Source: Triangularia verruculosa
Lineage: Eukaryota; Ascomycota; Sordariomycetes; Sordariales; Podosporaceae
NCBI GenBank assembly: GCA_033296885.1
Contig: MU863906.1
Coordinates: 1 to 64,000 of the forward strand
Reading direction: 5' to 3'
Length of the DNA stretch: 64,000 nt
The translations under genes were made by a program, and so were the position numbers. The notes under the pieces are model-generated. The model did no database searches, was not told the origin of the DNA, and saw only the letters and a list, made by a program, of their open reading frames with translations. Shown here one piece after another: positions 9,227 to 20,447 of the stretch (position 1 is its first letter; the number at the start of each line of letters is the position of its first letter).

Positions 9227-11432
9227 ATCTTCGGAGCTCAACCTACGAGTGTGTCAGTCTTTGTCGGTCCAAGGAGCGAGCGGCTGCTTACCTACACCAC
9301 GACTATGGGTTTTGAAGTTATGGGGCGAGAGGCGATGGGCTGAGAGGCGCTTGGTTGTGTTTGAAAAATCTGGCAAGCGAAAGAAAAATCAGAAGGCCGG
9401 TGATGCTCTGGGAAAAGAGGCAGATAACAGAGAGCAGCAGTAACAGGGAAAGAAAAGCTCCTCGGAGCAGTGCATGCAGTGCAGTGGTCTCAGTTCAGGT
9501 GAGAATCTACCAGGGCGTGGGTCCATACAGTGAAGGTTGCCCCAGTATTACCAGTGAATAAAACTCCTAGGTGGGGCTGCATCTACGGGCTAGGCGGTTG
9601 ATGATTCTGGCTTTCGAAATGTGCAACTCCAAACATCGAGCTATCTATCGGCCCATAGCCTCCGTCAGGGACTCTATCCGCTATAGAGCATACGATATCA
9701 ACATCCTGAGACTTGCAATGTCATAGAGCAAGTAAAATTATCCCGGTATCCCCTTCACCGGCCGGCTCAGCGCTGAAAAGGGCGTCCCCAAAAGGAGAAT
9801 GAGCTTCTTGTTGAGAGAAGCACTCACCGCCCAGTGGTACACAATGGCATTCACACTGGCAACCCGCCCAACCGCATCACTTGTTTAGAATGTGGCCCAT
9901 CCGTCAATCCAAGCATGTTGCTCCCCGCTCCGCTGTGGCTTGGCATTGCTTTTGAAGTGTTTTCCAAAGAACTACCAGTTTAGTATCATATGAGTGCTGG
10001 CGATAAGAATTGCGACACCTACCACGCTAACAGTAATATTGGACAATCCTGTTCAACAATAAATACCAATGAACCACAAAGGAAAGAACTTCGGCTCAGA
10101 TGATCAGCCAATGGTCGACCTCTGTGAGAAGCTGTTGCCTCATGGTGCTTTTTTTAATAGAATCCAGACGTACCGGTACCTCAGCTACTGCTTCGCGATG
10201 ATGAGCGGTTTATTTAGATACATAGGAATCCTTCTCCTTCCCGGAGACGCGGTCCTTTTGCAAGCGACCGGGCTGTTTTCCACCGATGGCGCCCAGAGTG
10301 TTGGCGAGCACTGACGACATGGAGAACTCTAGCGACAAGTAGCCCTTAACCTGTCGCCTGGTAGTTAGGTACCTAGGTATATTGTGATGGGATCTCAAGA
10401 GCTTCCGCGACAGGTGTGCCGCCCGTTCTTTTCTACAAGCTGGGCGAGGACTTAGCCATCGATTAGATTGGTGGCCAAAAAAGACTAGACATGGAAGGCA
10501 ACGCAAACGATTACTTCAACGATGCCACCACAGCTTTGGGAAATGATCTGGGATGACTCCAAGATCTCTGAAATCTTGAGTCGCGGGTAGGTATAGCGCT
10601 TCCGACTGGGCGACACCAGCTCCGTGTTACCAGACATCCAAGCACCCACGTCAACATCCTGTCATTGCATTTCTGAGGATGAGGCAGGTTCAGTGGCAAC
10701 TTGGCCGGTGCCGAGCTAGTATGATTGAACATGCGGTGGATTATTCGGCTGTTGCCCGTCAACCAGTCCAGGAATGACCTCAAACAACCAGGTTACCATA
10801 AACAAGATCTATCCTTGCAATCCCCCCTTCGTGATAACTTAGCCGGGCAACATGATCAAAAGTTCTGACACGATCCTAGGCTCCAAGACGACTGTTCAAA
10901 GAATATCGGGATCATTCAAGCATCCACAGGTTCTGATATCGACGTCTGAGAATTGGCGCCAAGACATGTCGTTGAGCTGCTTACCTAATCAATTCAGGGG
11001 AAGGACAACACATGCACGTCACCATCAAAAGCAAACACGACACCTAATGTGCAAGACCAAAAGTAAGGGCTTCATATAAAGCCGCTCATGTCTGCACGAT
11101 GAAACTAAAGACAGCCGGGCCTAGGTCTACATATCTATTTCTCCAGGTTCACACATGCCCTGCATCCTGTCTCCATCATCTCCCAACAATCCGCTCTCCG
11201 TGCACACATCCTCGCCCATGTATGTCTCGGTCTGCCCTACCTTCTGCCGCGCAAACTCAAATCTCACCAGCTACTGAAGCTTGACGCCAACTTGTCTCTT
11301 CGCTATGCGTGAAGACCTCCCTAGCCGATGAAGAATGCCGCGGGAGTCGCACTATGACTGTGCGCCATGTTCCAGGCTAAGGTAGTTCAGGGCTCTGCTC
11401 GCTATGTATATGTAGCTGTTGCGGGTGGGCAT
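9227..11432. other. Intergenic region
   Basis: Apart from the likely leader of the 7445-9226 gene, no coding region is supported. Short frames at 10069-10314 (plus) and 10210-10783 (minus) lack domains or codon-usage support. A TAGGTACCTAGGTA-type palindrome lies near 10367. Confidence 0.45.
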
Positions 11433-11654
11433 TCAAATAGCTAAATTGATATGGGCCGACATCGGTGGGATGTTGAAAGCCGAGGCGGGACCTGCGGCCT
11501 GGATGTTGTCGAACTTAACGGTTGTTGTGGCACGCCAGTAATATACGACAGTTTGAGCGCTTTTGACATCAGATCCAACTTTGGCATCAGCCGGGATTTG
11601 TATACCATTAGAGAGGCGAAAGTTGCGGGAAGGCGGTACCACCGGAGTTGACAA
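11433..11654 (-). pseudogene. Short coding remnant shared with 28.1-28.3 kb
   Basis: A 73-codon minus-strand frame without an ATG contains RLSNGIQIPADAKVG and QTVVYYWRATT. A similar peptide, QTVVYFWRAN, is encoded on the minus strand near 28.2 kb, and the two places share about 50 bp of nucleotide similarity around AATATACGAC. The first part loosely recalls the region of fungal cytochrome P450s before the heme motif, but no heme-binding Cys motif is present, so that link is weak. It is probably a fragment of a dispersed or decayed gene. Confidence 0.25.
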
Positions 11655-12312
11655 TGGGATGGCTTGGCGGGGGTCTTGATTCCGGTGGCATGCGGTGTAA
11701 CGGACCAGAGCTCTAAGCAGTTTGTGTCTGGGTTTACCCCTTGGAAAGGCTAATCTGGACGGTTGGGTGCCGAGGGTGAGAAGCCTTGGCAGCCCGCTTT
11801 ACTCAAAACTACCTGCGCCTCGAGCGATGTCACACAAACGGCAGGAGGTGTGATACTTCTGCCAGTGCGCAATCACTGCGATTTGAAGTAATGGTACGTC
11901 TGGATAGGTCGGTATACCCGATTCCTACACACAACTTTGGAGCTCATTCAAAAACCCTCCTCCGCCTCTATGAACGCCCTCACACCATTCCTGTCCACTT
12001 CTAGCGCAAGCTTCGCTTTCCCCCGCCTACCCTCGGCCCAGAATCAGTATGTACCAGTATTCTCTTCTCACGTAATGGCCGTCTCTTCTGGGCAGGCGGA
12101 ATATGCGCTGATACGAGTAGCTACGGTACGCAAGACGGAGCCCAAACTCTACCTCTAGGCAAACCGAATTCCTTTAGCGGGTGGTGGTTTTACCAAAGCT
12201 GGCGGCGTAACCGTCGGCGCCTAGACTGCCGGACTGCTGGTGGTCTAGTATGATTATAATGGCATAGTTGAGAAGTGATATCCCGCAACGTTTCACGCGG
12301 AGCCGGGTAGGG
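11655..12312. other. Intergenic, nothing supported
   Basis: Short overlapping frames only; no motif, repeat or RNA gene recognised. Confidence 0.4.
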
Positions 12313-13063
12313 TTATCGGGAGGAAGGCCGGTCCCGTAGCACGGGGTCGATGAGCATATCCGCGTCTTCGACATTCTGCTCTAAGTTCGGCCACAACTCT
12401 GGCCGGCCAGCGATATACGTCTCTTGCCGTTCGGTTTCATATCGGCTAATGGATAACTGTGTGTCAGTCTGCACTGGGCTGGTGTACTGATACTGGTAGT
12501 CTGCCGGCTTGTTGTCCCTCTAGTGACTCTGACTCAAATACGGAAAGTGATCGACGATGCCGTTGCCCACATACTGATACAATGGGAAGGTGTCGAGGTG
12601 TTGACTCCGGGAAGGATCGAAGTACACAGGTACGCTTTGGTTATGGTGTCCCACGGCGCGGTGCAGGGCTTGTTCGCTCTGTCTTTGACAGTCGATGGCC
12701 GAAGCGGAAGGTCTGTGGTCCACAGCCGGGCCGGTCTGTACTCGGGCAAAATCCTGGGGGATTGACTGCACGCCTTGCTATTGAGTCTGGGATGCGGCAT
12801 GAGCCTGAGCTTGCCGCTGCCTCGCTCGACGTCGAGCAACTCTTGCTTGGTTTTGAGCCTCGCCGGAATGACGGCAGCCATGCAGCGCCTCTTCGTGTTT
12901 AAGCCTCGCTGTCGCTATGGACAGTACCGACCGCAATACGAATAGCGCTTGGGGTGTTGTCTGTGTCGGGCGTGTCGTAATCGAGCGGCCACGGCTCAGG
13001 TACGGGCAAAAGCGGCTGCCGGTCGCTAGTACCCGGGACAGGCGAAGCCTTCCGGCCGCTCAT
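12313..13063 (-). pseudogene. Probable decayed member of the zinc-finger/Gln-rich gene array
   Basis: One minus-strand frame can be followed from about 12920 to a TAA at 12313-12315. It encodes an Arg/Gln-rich helix (ARRRARQRQAQAH) and then a Gln/Tyr/Ser-rich tail. The frame is interrupted only by TAG at 12778-12780 and TAG at 12520-12522, both positions where CAG would fit a Gln-rich protein. An ATG at 13063 opens a separate 54-codon frame with a Ser/Pro/Asp-rich N-terminus that must be joined by an intron or a frameshift near 12.9 kb. The basic helix and tail resemble neighbouring genes, but no Cys/His finger is visible. The TAGs fit C-to-T mutation; whether the locus is expressed is unknown. 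Confidence 0.4.
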
Positions 13064-14120
13064 CCTGAGTCTGTCGTATAAACTGCTATGTTAGTAAGTA
13101 GAAAGTGCAGCGAATTGTTTGGGGAAAGTGTTCAGAAAATTGCCCAGATAGGTAGCGAGGGAAGGATATGATTTCCACTTACGATCTAGCTCTCCAATCG
13201 CTGCGTCGAAGTGGTAAGCGAATCTTGCCGTTAAAATGATGATTCCGGAAAATATGAGCTTTCGTGGCCTCGAATGCCCGTGTATGCAGAATACACAAAA
13301 CGGCGGGACATGGGGCCAATATGGACGAGTGGGGAGAGGGAGGATCTGAGACAGCTGAGTCCAAAAATCCAAACAATCACCCGACAATGTCGACGGCAGT
13401 GACAATGTGGCCCAGGCGTGTCGATGTTAAGCAGCTACGAAAATTACACAGGCCCGCAGCCTGGGTGCATGGCCAAGGTGAGCTAGGTGCGTAGGCGTCG
13501 CAAAACTTGCACCTTCGGTGACGGTAAGCCTTCAAAGATATATATATTGTTCGGTAGAGACGTCGCGTAACCCGTTGCTTGCAAAGATGTCAAGAGTCTA
13601 TACCTATAGCCGGGCATACCGGATGCTATTTCACTTTCAGCTAACGATTGTGGTACCTATAGAGATGTCAAGGCCAATGCCGGCGTGGTATTGGTGATAG
13701 GTCTCTACACGATGCTATGGCAGTATTAGCTGTTACCATTGACCACCTTATAGCTTCTGCCGGCATTGTAAGCACTAGTAAAGGTGAGAACTTAGGTCAA
13801 TGGGGCAAGACCTGGAAGCTACAATATTGACAGAATATCACATTGCCTATCTAACAGTGTACCTCTCCCCCTATCTCAACAAGTAAATACAACAGAAACC
13901 AGTCCTCCAACTCTTTTAACCACCTTGTGGGCCAGATGAATGACCTCTGGTATCGTACAAATGCCATGCACCACCCTCAAAAAGGCACCCATTCCCAACC
14001 CGCTCGTCTCTCATTTCACGCCCTTCAATATTTCTCGGCGCGCTATCGACATACCAACACACAGAACTCTCGATGCCTCCGGTCAACAAAACTCGTATTG
14101 TTAACCATAAAATTCCCAGG
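13064..14120. other. Intergenic region
   Basis: No gene supported. A 104-codon minus-strand frame at 13091-13405 has hydrophobic and Pro-rich content but no start or splice context that convinces. Several CTATAG-rich short repeats occur at 13.6-13.75 kb. Confidence 0.4.
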
Positions 14121-15071
14121 TCACTGCTCGGAGCCGGACTCCTCGTCACGTCCTGGACGTGGCTCGCTGTGAGGAACAGTATAGGCCCATTTGCCGTCCG
14201 TGGGGACTGGCGGGTATTCTTGCGGTGTCATCTCGATTTCATCAGCCTCGTGATAGGTCTCTTCGGGTCCCTCGTTGATCGGAGTAGGTTGCTCTGTATC
14301 ATCAGGTTGCCCTCTGCCGTGTTCTGTTTCCCAGCTAGGCCCATCGTAAGGCTCATAGTCGAGTCCCACCCAGGCGTCAATGTGCCAGAAGTCATCATGA
14401 CCCTGGCTCAGCCATTCATTAACACGCTGCTGACCGAGTAGTTGCCTAGGTGTTGGCAGTGGAGATTGCGGTCTTCCTGGGTCGATATGTCCCATATTCT
14501 CGCCAAGGCCCGGCAGCTGTTGGGATTGAGGTTGTTCTGACAGCGGCTTGCCAGCGGCAAATCGACTCGCCCCAGTTCCCTTTCTTAATTTGTTTTCTTT
14601 ACTCTCAGCTCGGACATCAAGAGCCCATTGGGCCCTATCACGGTGTTTCCGATGATGAAATCGGACTTTGTGCCGGATTAGGTTGTTGTTCCTGGTGAAA
14701 GGCTTTTTTCGCTCACATCGTTTCCCCGTAACGGGGTCGACGAAATCGCAGTAGAGCTCGGTCTTTTTCTTGGAAGCCTTCTCGTTTCCCTTTGCCTTTG
14801 CGCTCTTATCGGCACTGCTACTGCCTCCGGCTTTGTTGGTCACAGTGGATGACAGCAGGCTTTTCTTGTCATGCTTGGGCGGTGGTGCCACACTGTGTTC
14901 TTCCGACTTGTCCTCTTCCCATTCATATTCTTCGGAATCGTCTTCCTCGGATTGTTCGTTTCCCAAATAAATCAAAGATTGGGGTACGTGGCCCGTGCCG
15001 CCATGGCCGGGGGGAGGTGGTGGCGGAGCGCCGGCTCCTAGAGCTACCCCAGCAGCATCGGTAGGCGACAT
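14121..15071 (-). CDS. C2H2 zinc-finger protein, acidic and Pro-rich
   Basis: A 316-residue protein from the ATG at 15071, chosen for its CACCATG context; a frame open to 15215 upstream is less coding-like. Order: Ala/Gly/Pro-rich start with a run of six Pro, strongly acidic segment (residues 41-58), Lys/Ser-rich segment (66-104), finger-like motif C108, C119, H134, H139 containing FTRNNNLIRH, basic region to about 170, then Pro/Gln/Asp-rich tail. The Cys-Cys spacing of ten residues is wider than in classical C2H2 fingers and is similar to the YCDxVD type at 17855-18670. It lies in the same orientation as its neighbours in the array. Confidence 0.75.
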   Translation of the reverse strand: MSPTDAAGVALGAGAPPPPPPGHGGTGHVPQSLIYLGNEQSEEDDSEEYEWEEDKSEEHSVAPPPKHDKKSLLSSTVTNKAGGSSSADKSAKAKGNEKASKKKTELYCDFVDPVTGKRCERKKPFTRNNNLIRHKVRFHHRKHRDRAQWALDVRAESKENKLRKGTGASRFAAGKPLSEQPQSQQLPGLGENMGHIDPGRPQSPLPTPRQLLGQQRVNEWLSQGHDDFWHIDAWVGLDYEPYDGPSWETEHGRGQPDDTEQPTPINEGPEETYHEADEIEMTPQEYPPVPTDGKWAYTVPHSEPRPGRDEESGSEQ

Positions 15072-16389
15072 GGTGAGAAGTCGTAATGATCCTTGCGCCT
15101 TTAATTCAGCGTTGTGACCGGTTTCTTCCGATGTTGTCGTGGTGGAATGATGAAGGCTGGATTGAAGGCCGATGACTTGTAATAGCTGGGATGGGGAGAG
15201 ACAGACTTGCTTCAAATATTCGAGTTGATGAAGTGGGTCGGTGATGGATGGTTGGCGAGTGAGGACTGAGTTGTCACTGTCGAGGCCAAGAGGAGGCTTC
15301 GATGCGTGATCTGACAGGTTGTTTCCTGGTTCAGTTGCGCCAGAACTCGATGTTGGGGCGAGGATGAAAGAATTGTAAGGAGAATGGCCGAGGGTTCATT
15401 GCAACCGCCAGAGCAATGTTTTTCTGCAACTACCGACATTTTATCATCACTCGTGCTCTGGACAAAATGCCCCGCAAAGCACGGTGGGTGATGTTGGGGC
15501 TCATCTTGAAGCACTCTCCCTCCCACGTCGCTGTTACCTGCCTATCTTCAGCTACGACGGCGACCTGACCAACTGCCTAGCGGCCACATGAAGACATCCA
15601 ATATATCATAAAAATTGAAGCGCATCTTTCAAGTAAATGCCTCCCACATCCACAAACTGGCTGTGGAGGCAAGATCCGCCGAAAGCATCTTAGCTGGCCG
15701 GGTCTGCCAAACGTGGGTTGGGGTTATGCACCACCCCTGGTTAGGGGGCATGCCAAGACCCTCATTGCCAAGCCCGGTCATGATTGGTCGGTTTCAAGCC
15801 AAATCGTCGAAAAAGGCAAGTATGTCAATATTGACACTCCTGGGTGGCATCTTTCGCCACGAACATTTACTCCGCGGCCATTTAACTCGCCGTTGGAGCG
15901 GATCATGGAAGTCTGCATGCAAATAAACATGCAACTTTGACCTAATGTTCAGAATACCTAGTTTTGCGCATGCCACATTTATCCATGGTATTGCGTCACA
16001 CCATTTGCGGTTCCGTCGAGTCAGCGCAAATTCACACAATGCCATGGCTCATGACAAGATCAGATTGTGACGAGGCCTCGCTGTCACTTTGCAACTTCCA
16101 TGGACGCTTTTATTTCTTCGTCTCCATAGTCATAATCCGCGATGGGACCAAACGCCCATCAATCGAATTTGAGTCACCGGTCGATAGTGACAAACGTTCC
16201 AAGCAAACAGCCAGAAAGGTCAACAGAGCTACGTCTAGGTGAGGTACAATTTTCGATGTCGACCGGGACTGATAGCCTCGTGGGTTCTGATACATTCCAT
16301 CGTCCCTCTTTCCCGCCAACACATCCAATATTCCTACACTACCCCGACGTCCGCCCCTCTCGGCCCAATCTTGCTTGATCCACCGCCTT
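15072..16389. other. Intergenic region
   Basis: The 5' leader of the 14121-15071 gene probably lies at the left end. Frames at 15212-15526 and 15615-15940 are not convincing. Nothing else is recognised. Confidence 0.4.
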
Positions 16390-16705
16390 CTACTCCTGCT
16401 TCTCGGGTACGATCATCCACCCCCATACGTCTGCCAGGTGGGCATGATCATCCCAGCTCTCTAGTTCCTCCAGTTTCGTCTGCGTCTGGTCATCATCTGG
16501 GCTTTGGCAAGTCTGGGGCCGTGCCTAACATCTGTCAATATGCAATCTCTCAAGATCCACACACAATGACGACTTCGAAGCTTCGTACCTTTCTCTGATG
16601 GGTCGCCCCATGCTTGTTCCGTTGGTGTCTGTACAGAGTCCCTTTCTTGGTGTAGCCCCTCCCGCAGACTACACCATTGTTATCTCGGTGGTCGCAGAAG
16701 AACAT
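16390..16705 (-). CDS. Very small single C2H2 zinc-finger protein, two exons
   Basis: Exon 1 (16589-16705) starts with ATG and encodes a finger almost at once: C4, C14, H27, H32, with GVVCGRGYTKKGTLYRH. Exon 2 (16390-16512) gives an acidic tail ending EKQE and a TAG stop. The 76-bp intron (16513-16588) has GTACGA and CCCCAG ends, and joining gives 79 residues in frame. The finger matches the second finger of the 17855-18670 gene (shared CD...DNNG/DDNGVVCGR...LxRHQRxKH). The unusually early start means an upstream exon may be missing or the gene may be truncated. It is too short to be found by simple reading-frame length. Confidence 0.6.
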
Positions 16706-17854
16706 TTTCGGCCGAGCTTTCACTTTTGTTTCGCGGGCGGGCGCTTTGGAAAAAAGAAGCTACCGTGGGCGGAGGGGCAACTTGGTGGTTTTTCGTGGGC
16801 GGTCGAGGAAAGCGTGGTTTGAGAATATGAGGTTCTGGTTAAATTAAAGTATTAGAATATTGCAGATGATATCTGATTAGTAACATCAATCGGAATAAGA
16901 TACTTACTGAGATTTCCTACGTGAAAAGTATCGTTGGTCGCTAATTTCAAAGGGAAAACTCACGTACTTTAATTTTCAGATTGGAGTACGTGGAGGGGTA
17001 AAGCGGATAGCTCTGGCAAAACTTTTACTAAAGGGGTGGTTCGGGCCCCAGGCTCAAACACGCCGTTTTCAACCAGAAAAAGAGGAGTTGTCGCCGCCAA
17101 AGTTCTTGCCCTTGATGTTTAAGGGGATAGTCACAAGAGGTAGCTAAAATTTACAAGATGGCGAGTGATGAGGAGAGGTTCGGGAGTTTGTAGAGAAAGA
17201 ATTGGGTACCTATATATAATGGGACATAAGCCTGGCATTACTACCTACGCGGTGTCTTTGTCAAGTAGGTAGGTACACTTTCGCAAATAACCACGACATG
17301 CCTATTTCATGTTAACAAACTAAAAGCAGTTTGCACTCCTGATGATGTTGTCATTTGGGCAATTCGACATTAAGATGGCAGCTGGGTGCGGACGTGTGTT
17401 GGTGACCCTCTCTGGCTTCTACTGCTGCCCTACACTTGACATCCAGACGAATACGCGCACACTTACATCGCCTGTGTTCAAGACTTGGGTCTAGGCTATC
17501 CGGAAGGAACCCTTCAATTTCCTCTCGATGTCAAGAATCTAGGTACTATGCCGCATAGACCCATGTCGGGGCTTACCCCTTTGGGCATCGATGGTCCATG
17601 GAGCCCCTTTACAAGGGACACCACCATCAACTCAGAGACCATGTTTCGAGTTCCATCCCTGCCACCTAACACTATAGTGTCAAGCCGGTCTATCATGCTC
17701 ACCTGCTTCCCGGACGTGGCTAGATCTGTCCTCGCAGACATCGGCGAGTTCAGATGCTGTCATTCATCGTCTGCCGTGTTCCGATCAGCGGTCGGTGCTT
17801 CCGATTCTACTCCTTAAAGCCCTGAGTATTAGCATATGATCTCAAGATCTCTTT
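16706..17854. other. Intergenic region
   Basis: Mostly featureless; AT-rich at 16830-16980. TAGGTAGGTAC motif near 17266. Frame 17485-17817 (plus) is not supported by composition or motifs. Confidence 0.4.
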
Positions 17855-18670
17855 CATATCACCGAATTAGGTAAGGTATCTTGGATAGGTATTACCGCCT
17901 TTATCAGTAGACTTCTGATGTGCCGTGGATTCATCGCCATTCTGATCACCCGAACTGTCTTGCGTTGACTCGAATGAACCGCCTTCTGCCTTGCTTTCCG
18001 TGCCCCCACCGGCTTCTGAGGGCGAACCTTCCATGTCTTCGGTATCTCGAACCGGACTGGAGACCGGACGCGGCGCCGACTTGCTTTGCCTACTGGCTCC
18101 TAGGACTGACTCCGCCTTTCCTTGTGTATATTGACCCGGGCTAGAGAAAGGAGACGACGCCGACCCAAGTTTCCGGCGTTTACTGGGTGTGCTCTGAGCA
18201 GAGCGAGGCTATCATTCATCAATCATCACTCTTCACATATTGGGGATATTCAAATGATTAGAGCTTACCGTTCCGACATATTCTGCGTCGTGCTTCGCGC
18301 GCTGGTGCCGATGGAGGGAGTTCCTGTGGTCGAACGGCCGGCCGCAGACAACCCCGTTGTCATCGACAATGTCGCAGTAGACCGTATGCACCTTTCCTTC
18401 ATCGTCTTCGCTTTTTTCTATGCCGTGTCTTTTGTTGTACCAGGCCCTGTGTTGCGTTTTCTGGTGACGGTTGAGAGTGTTTTGTTGGGGATAGCCCTTC
18501 ACACAGGCCACTCCCTTTTCGTCGACGTAATCACAGTACACTTTGTTCTCATCCTTTTCAACCTCCTTGTTATCCTCCTTTCCTACTTTCTTCTTATCCT
18601 CCCCAACCTTCTTATTATCATCCTTTCCAGACTCCTTCTCATGTTCCTCCTCTTTCTGCTTTTTACCCAT
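17855..18670 (-). CDS. Protein with two C2H2 zinc fingers, two exons
   Basis: Exon 1 (18269-18670) encodes a Lys/Glu-rich N-terminus (residues 1-44) and two fingers: C46, C56, H69, H74 and C99, C109, H122, H127. Both have the spacing C-x9-C-x12-H-x4-H. An intron begins GTAAGC at 18268; the acceptor is either CTCAG (exon 2 from 18193) or ATAG (from 18208), and both keep the frame. Exon 2 adds about 112-117 residues rich in Ser, Gly, Glu and Lys and ends with TGA at 17855. Total length is about 246-251 residues. The charged N-terminus and paired fingers suggest a nuclear nucleic-acid-binding protein (inference). Its second finger is the closest relative of the mini-gene at 16390-16705. Confidence 0.75.
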
Positions 18671-20114
18671 GATGTCTTATCAAATCGGCACGGAGCGTCT
18701 CAGCCCAGCGGTGAAATAGGGTCGGCGGGTCGGCGTGGGAGGAGGGTCGGCGTGGGAGGAGGGTCGGCGTGGGCGGAGGGTCGGGGGACAGCAGGGTCGG
18801 TGGATCGGGAGGGTTGGCAAGTGAAGGTCGGTAAGGGAGAATAGCGTGGATAGGGAACGAAAGCCGGCTAAGAAAGAAGGTTAGCAGGGTCGAGATCGGA
18901 TAGGGACGGGTCAAACGTGGACCCGGAATGTTTGGCCAGGAAGATGCACCTTGCACGACTTTCTCTTCCTGTAAACGTCGACTCGTTTGCAAATACTGTG
19001 TGACCACATGTGACTGTCAGCATACAGTTTTCAATAACAAAGGGTGCGATGATACAGTGTTGATGTGATGGGATAAGGATTCGCTGGCAATATCGTTGGC
19101 TGTGATGATGTTGTGAAGTGAGATTAATGCAATGGAGAGCTTACCTCACTGCGTCTGCCTCTCGGAGTCCGGTAGTTCTAAAAATGCTCTGAAGGGTTGC
19201 AGTGCGAGGTGAGTACGTGGGCGGTGAATGTGAACTGCGGTTGTCAGAACAACGCCTTTTCACTGAAAACTGCTAAACACACTGACTCCTGCGGTGACCA
19301 CGCACACAGTAGGCCCCAAGTACAGGATCGCGTTGCCTGTAACTTGCCATTGCTGTCAGTCAAGGCCGAGTCACACACCAGTTAGCCTGTGACTGCACCA
19401 AAAATCACGGAAACTGGATAGACCACAGCATTAGAGGGGTAGCTCCCCTCCCCACCATAGCTCTCCTGAACAGCTCCTTTCCTGAACTCCCCTCCATAGC
19501 TCAGCCCCTGATCCGTCATCTCATACCTAAACCCTCACACCCCTCAGAATATTTAAACGCGTACCGCGCGACCATTTAACCCTCGTTTTACCTGTGCCTG
19601 AGATTCCCAGGCGCGCACAGACCAGTCCCGGCCTTGTATACACCTAGCTACATATCGACCTCTGACTCTTCCAAAATTTCGACTTTCTTTTCTCTCTTTC
19701 TTTTGCTTACTCAACATGACTGGTACAGGAGACTGGAGCTCGAATCGACACCTGTGCTGAAGTTAATTGGTCCGATCATCGCGTGTCAACCCTGGACTTT
19801 TATCTACCTACGTTCCCACGGTCGTAGCCTACCTACCTAGCTACTCAACTTTCCCCTCGAATACCAGCGGAATACCTACCCGATCGTCAAAACACCAACT
19901 CCCGGCCGTTTACCACACGAGGCAGCACATTCGACTACATTACATCATGGCTTCTCAGGAACCTCACAGGAACGCAGGCGCCAATGAGCCGGACAATATG
20001 GCCACTTCACAAGCTGCCGTCGGTCACCCGCCCCTTTAGCTTTCAGCCAGCAAAAGGTCATCCAGGACCCTGAGGTATCCCGACCGACAGACAGACGTAC
20101 TGCGCAGACAGACG
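18671..20114. other. Intergenic region with a 17-bp minisatellite
   Basis: The left end is probably the promoter and leader of the 17855-18670 gene and contains the repeat described separately. At 19948-20039 (plus) a 30-codon frame starting in good context could be a small upstream reading frame or first exon of the 20115 gene. The rest shows no gene. Confidence 0.4.
18728..18778. repeat. 17-bp minisatellite, three units
   Basis: The unit GGTCGGCGTGGGAGGAG is repeated at 18728, 18745 and 18762, with one substitution in the third copy. It lies about 60 bp upstream of the start codon of the two-finger gene. No function is evident. Confidence 0.85.
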
Positions 20115-20447
20115 ATGAGTAGCGGCCTCGAGACATTACAGGAAGGGCCCCACGACATGGTTCAAACCTCAATCTTGCGATACGTCAGAGAAAGGCGAGC
20201 TGAGCACGCCTGGAACAAGGCACGCAGTCGCATACGCGCTGCTCGTGCCGCGGGGCTCTGCTCTCCTAGTGCCCAACACCTCACAGCAGTCAAGGCCGCA
20301 TGGGAGAGAGAATGCGCCCGGTTTTTTGCAGCTGGCACAGCCCAACGCTATGAGTCGTCCGCGACTGCTTCCACCCCAGCGACACTCGACGAGGTCTCCC
20401 AGATGCTCAGCGATTTCACTTGGAATGACGAGAATCAACCCCGATAA
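20115..20447 (+). CDS. Small basic helical protein with PSAxHL motif
   Basis: A 110-residue protein from the ATG at 20115. Residues 29-78 are a basic Ala/Arg/Trp-rich helix containing HAWNKARSRIRAARAAG and SPSAQHLTAVKAAWERE. The same pattern (A-W ... PSA-x-HL-x-x-V ... W ... AQR) occurs at residues 90-140 of the 22388-23179 protein, so the two are paralogues. No known domain was recognised. A possible upstream exon or uORF is at 19948-20039. The function is unknown; the opposite strand to most of the array suggests inversion or an independent copy. Confidence 0.5.
   Translation: MSSGLETLQEGPHDMVQTSILRYVRERRAEHAWNKARSRIRAARAAGLCSPSAQHLTAVKAAWERECARFFAAGTAQRYESSATASTPATLDEVSQMLSDFTWNDENQPR

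Noticed and set aside
11433..11654. Cytochrome P450 gene
   Set aside because: Only a loose resemblance in one short stretch; no heme-binding Cys motif, ExxR or start codon.
18233..18670. Single-exon reading of the two-finger gene to a TGA at 18233
   Set aside because: A GTAAGC donor at 18268 and an in-frame downstream exon to 17855 with coding-like Ser/Gly/Lys content fit better.
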